This document shows, one piece after another, positions 56,693-64,000 of a DNA stretch of 64,000 nucleotides (position 1 is the stretch's first letter; each line of letters starts with the position of its first letter). The notes beneath the pieces were generated by a model that did not search any database, was not told where the DNA came from, and worked only from the letters and a program-made list of their open reading frames with translations. This stretch comes from Amaurobius ferox (Eukaryota > Arthropoda > Arachnida > Araneae > Amaurobiidae). Position numbers and translations under genes: made by a program. The stretch covers positions 50,871,275 through 50,935,274 of the forward strand of contig OX578146.1 in assembly GCA_951213105.1 (NCBI GenBank), written 5' to 3'.

Positions 56693-58264
56693 TTCTATCC
56701 AATCCAAATTATAATTCGGATAGTTTTATTTAAAGTCCTGTGAAATAAAATTCTGAGAGAATTGAAAACTCGTATTATTCCATAATTATTCCAGCGTAGC
56801 ATCTTACCACTAATTTGTCCCTGTTACGTTTTCTTTTATTATTTTGTGTTATTCTGAAATTTACCTTCGGTCATTCAGATTTCAATAGTTGCAATCTGAA
56901 TAGTGTTTGAAGCTGGTAAAGCAGAATCAGTAGCGTATATGGGCGTAAGTAGGATTTTTTTCCCACTGGGATACTAAAATCGATTGCATTCAAAATTTGA
57001 AGATTAAGAGCTTTGAACTTATAAAATCTGGAATCCTGTTTACAGATGACTGTATTAGTCTATAATCCCCCCCCCCCTCATATTTTAAATTTAACCTATT
57101 CATTGAACAACTTGGAAATTGACAGGCAAATGTAGATTTAGAGTTTCAATGGCAACAAACTGATAAAAATTTCAAACATTTAAATTTCGAGAGGATGGGG
57201 TTGGGGTTAAAATTGATCATAAAACACATTTGAAAAATGTAATAGGATATTAAAGAAATGGGCGCACGAAAACATAGAGAAAATATCATTTTTTTTTTTT
57301 TTTTTTTGTATTTCAGAAATAGTATTTTCCTTATTTTTTTTCACTCATATTGCATGACATTCATATGAGATTTTTTAAGATCATATTATTTTAACTTTAT
57401 TGATTTTGTCAAAATTGTATTCAAACCCCAATCTTTCTACTTTCACTTGCAATGTTATTAAAATGTTCTGTAAGGAATGGTTTCTAATTAAATTAACAGT
57501 TTTCCAGGGAGGCTTTGGCAGCTTTCTGACCCCTCCCCCCCCCCCCCTAAATACGCCCATGGTGACACATTTTATTAGTTTTATTCTATTCACTTTTGTA
57601 TGTTTTGTGGTTGCAGGGGTCCCATAGAGCCTACTAGGCCTCGGTCTAAAAACTTCTACTTAATCTGAATTCCTTCTCCTTCCTGCCTAAACTATAACTG
57701 TACGCCTTCTAGTAATAGAAAATCAATTAGCAAAATTATAACTATTACCATTGTCGAACAGTGAAGTAGTTAGAATTTTAGGGCCCAGAATCAACATCTT
57801 TAGTTGGCCCCATGTGCGATGTTTTCTTTCACGATATGAGGCCCATACCCTATATTTTAAATTCAGTATGAGGAGTCCCTATACGATATTTGCCATTCAA
57901 TGTGAAGCTCCTGTATAGCGATAGAACTCTGGACATGGACATTTTAGGACATTATTCTGGACATGAACGCTTAGGACCCCGAAGGCCCTAAAGCAAAGGG
58001 GGAATAAAACACATTCTTTGGGGGTCCTTAACTTTAGGGCCCCAAAGTAGTTCATTTTATTCGCAATATGGCACTGCATAAATGTATATTTATGCTACCA
58101 TTGAAAGGGGCCCTATAAAAAAAAAGTTTGACTATAGATCAACAAAAATAATAAAATGCCGTAAATAAATAGATTTAATTTATTACTACATGAACTATTA
58201 CTACATTACTACATTAATTTATTACTACATTTATTACTACTAGAACATGTCCACAGGACATGTG
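56693..58264. other. Unassigned AT-rich sequence
   Basis: T and C homopolymers near 57062, 57290 and 57532. A cluster of gggcccc/ggggtcc words lies at 57780-58110, and a ttattactacat short repeat at 58180-58245. No gene recognised. Confidence 0.5.
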
Positions 58265-58372
58265 AGTTCTAGGTTCTGATAGTTTATCAGAATGATAGTT
58301 TATCAGAATGGTAGTTTATCAGAGTTATCAGATAGTTTATCAGAATGATAGTTTATCAGAATTGCATATGTT
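58265..58372. repeat. Degenerate gatagtttatcagaat minisatellite
   Basis: Five to six copies of gatagtttatcagaat with a partial copy in the middle. Confidence 0.85.
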
Positions 58373-58429
58373 ATTCTTATCTGCTGGCTTATCAAAATCT
58401 ACTTCCCAAAATTGAGATTTCTTTAAGTC

Positions 58430-58775
58430 TTTGGCATAATCCTGCATAAAAGGGGTTATTTATAGCTTAATGATCATAAAACTTAATAGTTTCTTTCAAT
58501 GATATTGTAGAGAAAAATGACCGCGATACAATTTTTGTATTCCTGATGTTGTTATACCCTGAGGAGATACATTATCAAGCTTGGTATCAATCGAAAGAAT
58601 TTATTCAAGCCCTTTAAAATAAATGAAGGGCAACATTTTATAATTGTGATCATTTGGAATAACGGTACAGATTTTTCAAATTTTTTCTTATAAAATTGGG
58701 GGGGGGGGGAATCAAAAGCGGTTTAAAAAAATATTCTGGTAGAAAGTCGAATTGAGCTCAAACTCCAGTTAATTT
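58430..58775 (+). repeat. Dispersed repeat D, uninterrupted copy
   Basis: Matches 59970-60071 joined to 60916-61340 (landmarks cctgcataaaaggg, gaccgcgataca, caagccctttaaa, attctggta, aaagtcga, aactccagtt). Preserves the empty site of the solo LTR at 60072. Includes a G run near 58700. Confidence 0.75.
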
Positions 58776-59040
58776 TTACTTTCTCATACTATGAAATATA
58801 GTATAGAGATAGTATTGTTTTCAAGAAAATTTTCGAATTCGAGATTTTAATGCCCATATACGTTTTAAGACCTCCTGAACACGTTTTGACAATTTTTGGA
58901 GTGGTGTTCGTCTATCTGTCTGTATGTCTGCGATCGATTTCTTGTGTACATACTGCCCCAAATATTTATGGATGTTCTAGAAAATTTATATATCCGGCTT
59001 TGCTAGCGAAAAATCTAGAACTAGAGAGAATGCTTTAAAA
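58776..59040 (-). repeat. Partial third-type hairpin-ended element
   Basis: Begins with a decayed hairpin (actttctcatact...agtatagagatagta), followed by the superfamily blocks cgaattcgagattttaatg and a tctgtctgtatgtctg tract, then breaks off. Confidence 0.65.
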
Positions 59041-59073
59041 TTCGAGTGAAAACTTCAAAATTTTACATTTATT

Positions 59074-59961
59074 ACTTTCCTTATATACAATAATGTATAA
59101 GGAAAGTATTGTGACGGGGTCGAAATTTCGAATTCGAGTTTTCGACGGGAGAGCACGTTTCAAGTATCCCTGATCACGAATCGAACATTTTTGAAGTGAT
59201 GTCTGTGTGTGTGTGTGTGTGTGGAGACGATAACTGACGAACAAATGGACCGATTCGAACGAAATTTGGTACAAAAATTACAATCTGTAAACACTGGAAG
59301 CTTATTGTTTTTATACGCAATCGAATGTTCAGACACCCCCCCCCCTAAATTTTCGAGAGAAAATTTGAAAAAATCGTCAAAAAATCAAAACCTCTAATAA
59401 AGTTATGCAAATCGACATTTCTTATGAAATTTTTCATTAGAAAACGATTGACATAAATTTTAGAACGCTAACATGAACCGTTCTCGAGATATTGCACATT
59501 TTTAAAAAAAATTATCAAAAAACCATATATAAAAAAAATATATTTCCTATTGAGTAACATGTTCACTTTTCATATGTAATACCATGCGATAAACTTGGTG
59601 ACATCATTCTCGTGGATCTAGCTCGTTCCATTCATGAAAAAGATACTTTGAGTAATACTTTTGTATTTGAACGTCAATAGTCATTTATCTTCTGTAAGAA
59701 TAACTTATTTCGCTTGGCGAGATTTTGGTGGAATGTTGCCAACTTGGCGACTTTTTAAATGTTGCTAAATTAACGAAAAACTCGCCAAATTGATAAAAAT
59801 AACGCTAAATAATGAAAATGACGACTCATTGACGGAAATTCAATATCTTGGAAAGAATATAAACATCTACTATAAAAATAATCTATTTTTTTTTACTGTA
59901 AAAGTAGTAAATTCATTGCATTATATAAGGAAAGTCATGTGCTGCCCACATCAGATTTTTT
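59074..59961 (-). repeat. Hairpin-ended repeat, family 2, copy B
   Basis: Inverted relative of 24863-25822: hairpin 59074-59107, gtgtgt tract near 59200, gttctcgagatattgcac block, ggcgacattt-type stretch, and the gtgctgcccacatcagat end. Confidence 0.83.
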
Positions 59962-59969
59962 AACATAGC

Positions 59970-61340
59970 AGCATAGGACAAAATTTGACATAATCATGCA
60001 TAAAAGAGCTTATTTTTAGCCCTGATAATGACACTTAATAGTTACAATCATTGTTGTGAAAAATAACCGCGTGCCCCGAGGTAACTACCCCTTTTAGGAC
60101 ACGCCCGGTTAGAGAGCGAAAAAGAATAAGGCCGAGTGTATATACAAAACATTAATTTATTTACACTATATAAATATTTACATAATATTGATTCAAAATA
60201 TTTAAAATACAACTTCCCATATTCAAAATGGAATGTATACCAATTTAAGATAAACAAAACAAAATTGTATAGAGTCTCACAGACTAAAGTTGAAAAGATG
60301 GTAATTAAAATTAAAATTCACTATCCCTAAGTTGTATTTAATCATCATAAAAACGGAGAGAGATTTCGAACAAACACAAAATAGGCAAAAGGTTCCAAAT
60401 GGGTAACTCACCAGCATCGCTGGCCGAGTTGCGGGCTTTCATCCTTCAGAATGAAACGCACTTAAAAAAAAAAGGGGCTACTTTTCTCGCCCTCGAGTCC
60501 CAGATCATTCTCCTCGCTCCTTTTTAAAATTTCTGAAAACTCTCTCCAAGATTTTAAAACACGCCCCTGAGGCGCATACAACTGTCTCATTGGATTCTGG
60601 GTTTTAACCCCTTGACCCCAAAGCATCACCATTGGCTTTAGGCCTCCAGAAACAGAAAAGTCCCTTCTCAAGCCCCTGCGAAGCTGATATGCTTTCGGCC
60701 ACTAATTCAAACAGCCCGCCAGACCTATGATCCGTCCGAAACGGACACACATTAAATCTTTCGATAAAAATGTGATATTCAAAAGAACATTCCCCGACAT
60801 CCCTTCTTCTATTTCGAGTGCAGCTGGCCAAACGAAAAGGCTGACCCCCAAAATAAATACGTAAACTCTAGATCGCACCCCCAAAAATATTGGATCATGG
60901 GTTTACCATGCGACACCGCGATACATTTATTGTGTTCTTGAAGTCAACAGCCTCCTCAGCATGGGCGCCCATGGGGAGGGCAAGGGGGACACATGCCCCG
61001 CCTGGACGTCGTAGTCACAAAGGCAGGCATCATGCTAATCGATGTTGTACGTCTTATCCTTGAATTTACCCCTCCTAGAAAAAGTTCTATGGGCACCCAT
61101 GCCGCTCGGGATCAAATTATCCCCGGGTTACACTGTCAAGTTTGATACCAGTCAAAAGATTTTGCAAGCCCTTTAAAGTTAAGGGTAAAATGTTATAATT
61201 GTAATCGCTTGTACCGTCGATACAAATTTTACAAAATTTTCCTTGTAAAATGGATAAAAAAAGTATCACAAGTTATTTAAAAATAGATTCTGGTATGAGA
61301 AAGTCGAGTGGAGCCACACTCCAGTTTATTTTATTTCAAT
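59970..61340 (+). repeat. Dispersed repeat D, copy split by solo LTR
   Basis: Left part 59970-60071, right part from 60916, interrupted by the solo LTR; the stretch from about 60950 to 61128 is extra relative to the 58-kb copy. Confidence 0.7.
60072..60915 (-). mobile_element. Solo LTR (844 bp), family L1, diverged
   Basis: Minus-strand relative of the LTRs at 38118 and 44516 (gtttaccatgcgaca end, cacgcccggt, aataaggccgag landmarks) but clearly older. Flanked by the 5-bp duplication CCGCG at 60067-60071 and 60916-60920. The uninterrupted sequence survives in the paralogous repeat at about 58518 (gaccgcgataca). Confidence 0.92.
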
Positions 61341-61833
61341 TGGCAAGATAAAAAAATTCAATATTCTCACTGCGATTCAGTATTAATGCCTTATAATTAC
61401 TTTTTATAAGAAATTAATAAACAGCATTGTTATCGTTTATTTAGAGCTGTTCTCGAGATATTAGAAAATTTATTTTCCACACAGCTTAATATTTCTAGAA
61501 GTAATAAAGTGATTTACATGAAACGCTTATTGTAACATCATCATATTATGCAATATGTAACTTGTTATGTGATTAACGAATGGAACGGACTTGTAATGCC
61601 ATTTAAAAATCAATTAAACTGTTGGATATACAGAAAAATGTGATTATGTTACACATGAAGGATGGATTTGAAAATTAGTCGATCTTCGTTCTACAAATGT
61701 TTTATGCTTAGTTCTTTTCTTGTATACGAAATATAGAATATTTACGGCGTAAACAACTCATAAAAATTCAAAAGCGGCCGATTTTTGATTTTTACTCCTG
61801 GAAGAAAATAAATAATAAAACAAATAAAATCGT
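61341..61833. other. Unassigned AT-rich sequence
   Basis: No gene recognised. Confidence 0.5.
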
Positions 61834-61922
61834 AGTTCGGATTACACAAAAATCGGATTCATGGGGTTCGGATTACACAAAATTCGAGGTAATGGGGTTC
61901 CGATTATCGAATCGTTACTGTT
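61834..61922. repeat. ggttcggattacacaaaa short tandem, possible transposon end
   Basis: Three degenerate copies of atggggttcggattacacaaa, ending ccgattatcgaatcgttactg. Read in reverse it starts CAGTAACGATTCGATAATCGG, like a pogo/Tigger-type terminal repeat; no second end found. Confidence 0.45.
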
Positions 61923-63060
61923 TTAATAAAATTGATATTAAAAAGAGGAATTCGAGGAATTATGATTCATGGAATAGGGATGAAAGATTATTCCCCTGTC
62001 GGGGAATTCTTGGCATCGCTCCTAGGTGGGCCCTCTCCAAAAAGGTCACTTGAGACATCAAGAAACATCAGGACATCACTGTTGACTTCTGTGATCGATC
62101 GCAATACCTTCATACTGTACAGTGATTGTATAAAAGTATATAAAATCCGTAAAAAGCTAGTTGGCGTTCCTTTTAAAAATAATTATAGCTCTTCTTTAAC
62201 AGAGCTCTAAAATTGAACGTGTGCGGAACAAAAAAGAATGTGGGCTGAAGAGGGCTGGCTCTATATCTTAAGGGAATTCAAAGAACGAGTTCACTTTTCA
62301 ATCTAATTTTTTATTTTGTATGCATTCCAGTTTAAAATGAACATGATCATCATTGAAAATGAAATAAAAAGAAACCCCATGAGTAGCCAAAAAGCCTAGC
62401 TCCCCCCCCCCCCCCCCCCCCCCTCCTTCACAAAAAAAATACGGTAAAGTTAGTCTTTCCACTGCCTATGTAGGTACCATGCTTAGAACTAGACCACTTC
62501 ATCTACAAGCCCTAAAGAAATCAAAAGTCTTGATTATAAAGCAAGAATTTCACAACAGATGGCGCTAAAGTCCTGTACAAAATAAATGGGGCAATGAAAG
62601 AAGAAACAAACGACTTTCGCCAACTTCTTTTTTTCTTAGTAGATCAGGGACGCAACAAGCCAGAAGAAAAAAAAAATATTTGCATTTAAAAGGTTAGGAC
62701 CTCGTCCATGAATCAAAATATTTCTACAGGAGCATTAAAATTAGAAATTTGTGCAGCGCTATTTAAATATCTTGTTTTTAATATTGTAATGACTTCTGCT
62801 ACAATCACAATGTAAATAAGTAGTAGCAGTAGTCATAGCAGTCAAATTTTGAAGCAAATCTGTTTGTAGGGTCTTATGACGTCATGGCATTTTGAAGCAT
62901 AAAATTGTGCAATAGGGGCGTAACATTAGTTAAGTGACGTCAAATATTGATTAGCATTAAATTTAGGAACTTTTTAAGAATAAAATACAGAAGGCCGTCA
63001 AGAGTTATTGTTGACCTTGTGATCTGTATTTGACAGACTCTATGAGTCTAATGCTGATAT
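61923..63060. other. Unassigned, with C22 run
   Basis: Poly-C at 62402-62423 preceded by a T. A 92-codon frame at 61932-62210 has no recognised family and is probably chance. Confidence 0.5.
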
Positions 63061-63119
63061 CGAGACATTCTATTATTATTACTATTATTATTATTATTTT
63101 TTTTTTTTTTTTTTTTTTA

Positions 63120-63585
63120 TCTGAGGCTTCAGGTCAGAAGGCCTGGCCTCATGCGCCGGGATTCTGGCCTCAGTCTCGCTAGTTCATGGCAGTCCTTTAT
63201 ATTTCAATTTCTCCCTGATATAAAATTAAATACCCTAGTAGCAAGTCAATATTGGCTTATTATTGGCTCCAATATTGGACCAATATGAAAAAGTGGACAG
63301 TACAATTTGACGGAATTGACCCAATATTGGCTTAAAATATTGGGACCATATTGCGCCAATATTTCCAATGTAACACCAATATTGGTGTCATATTGCAATG
63401 AAAATATTAGCCAATATAACCCCAGTATTGGGATTACATTGGAAATATTTTCAATGTAATACCAAGATTTACAATATTAGTTCAATATTGGATCAATATT
63501 AAATTCTACTATGTAGAAATGTGAACGAACACGACGTGTAATAGAGAATAAATGGAAGACATATTTGCAAAAGGAAAATGAAAAT
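63120..63585 (+). repeat. Repeat E, copy 1 (interrupted)
   Basis: Matches 63607-63802: cgggattctggcctc, catttct/ctttatatttc, then tagaaatgtgaacgaacac and gagaataaatggaag. Interrupted by the insertion at 63233-63509. Confidence 0.7.
63233..63509. mobile_element. MITE-like insertion packed with CCAATATTGG words
   Basis: 277 bp absent from the paralogous repeat copy at 63607. TA on both sides (63231-63232, 63510-63511). Imperfect inverted ends of the form TAGTAGnAAnTnAATATTG. The interior is full of aatattgg/ccaatatt half-sites in both orientations. Confidence 0.6.
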
Positions 63586-63606
63586 ACATCCACATAGAGT
63601 TGATGA

Positions 63607-63802
63607 TCTAAATCTTCAGAACCGATGACCTACCAGATGTATGTCCCTTGGGATTCTGGCATCGGCCTCGTTGGTGCATTTCTATTCTTTCCCCTTAATA
63701 TAAAGATTTTTATAAAAATTAAATATATGTAGAAATTTGAACGAACACACTATGCAATGGAGAATAAATAGAAAGTAAATTTGCAAAATAAGAATAAAAA
63801 AG
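63607..63802 (+). repeat. Repeat E, copy 2 (uninterrupted)
   Basis: Shows aaattaaatatatgtagaaat where copy 1 holds the 277-bp insertion. Confidence 0.7.
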
Positions 63803-64000
63803 TATGCATATTATAACTTAGAAATTTTTTAAAGACTCCGCATCCTGTTCTTTCACAACACCAAAGTTTTCTGCACTTTCTCCAGTCATCATTTTCTGTA
63901 TTATTCCTATAAGGTGGAATAATTTGTATTACAGGGATACTCTTCAATGGTAAAAGATTACTGAAATCTGCTTTAAGCCCAAAATTACAATTGTTATTAT
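63803..64000. other. Unassigned right edge
   Basis: AT-rich, nothing recognised. Confidence 0.5.

Noticed and set aside
56237..61922. One 5.7-kb pogo/Tigger element between the two CAGTA-type ends
   Set aside because: The two ends do not match as inverted repeats and no transposase is present between them; at most they are two unrelated fragments.
54641..62210. Several 60-107-codon frames in the right part
   Set aside because: No recognisable domain, many cross homopolymers or microsatellites, and none has neighbours or splice structure that supports a gene.

Overview
This window looks like AT-rich, repeat-dense, non-coding nuclear DNA of an animal. An arthropod is the best guess, with a chelicerate-like impression that I cannot prove from sequence alone. 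I see no intact host protein gene. Almost everything that can be named is a tandem repeat, a transposable element or a tRNA-derived sequence.

Region 1 (1-24,540) is a tandem array of tRNA-Val genes, nearly all on the minus strand, that runs off the left edge. The monomer is about 250 bp: one 73-nt tRNA plus about 175 bp of related spacer. Monomers with anticodons UAC, CAC and AAC, plus two degenerate tRNA-like forms and two half-tRNAs, make a higher-order repeat of 1,710 bp. Shorter units of 1,233 and about 1,066 bp recur and look like that repeat with whole monomers deleted. At the right edge three consecutive full-length copies carry the same anticodon change (A35 to G), so valine anticodons AAC/UAC/CAC read as alanine anticodons AGC/UGC/CGC. 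The array then ends in head-to-head half-tRNAs and an inverted copy.

Region 2 (24,860-34,770) starts with two plus-strand members of a hairpin-ended repeat superfamily. A minus-strand tandem block of seven about 0.75-1.1 kb units follows. A SINE (with its own target-site duplication) and a solo LTR (5-bp duplication) have inserted into this block.

Region 3 (34,770-47,690) holds a 198-bp satellite (about 6.8 copies), three old tRNA-Val-like relics, and a young but gutted LTR retrotransposon at 38,118-45,352. That element has two 837-bp LTRs differing at 6 positions, a GGAAT target duplication, a candidate primer-binding site, an integrase C-terminal remnant, an unrecognised decayed gene and a duplicated polypurine tract. 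A palindromic MITE-like element and a full-length tRNA-headed SINE follow.

Region 4 (47,690-54,150) is a plus-strand block of eight units of the hairpin-ended repeat, the mirror image of the block in region 2.

Region 5 (54,150-64,000) is mostly unrecognised AT-rich DNA with homopolymer runs. It also has a diverged minus-strand member of the hairpin superfamily, a solo LTR whose empty site is preserved in a neighbouring repeat copy, and a small palindrome-rich insertion near the right end.
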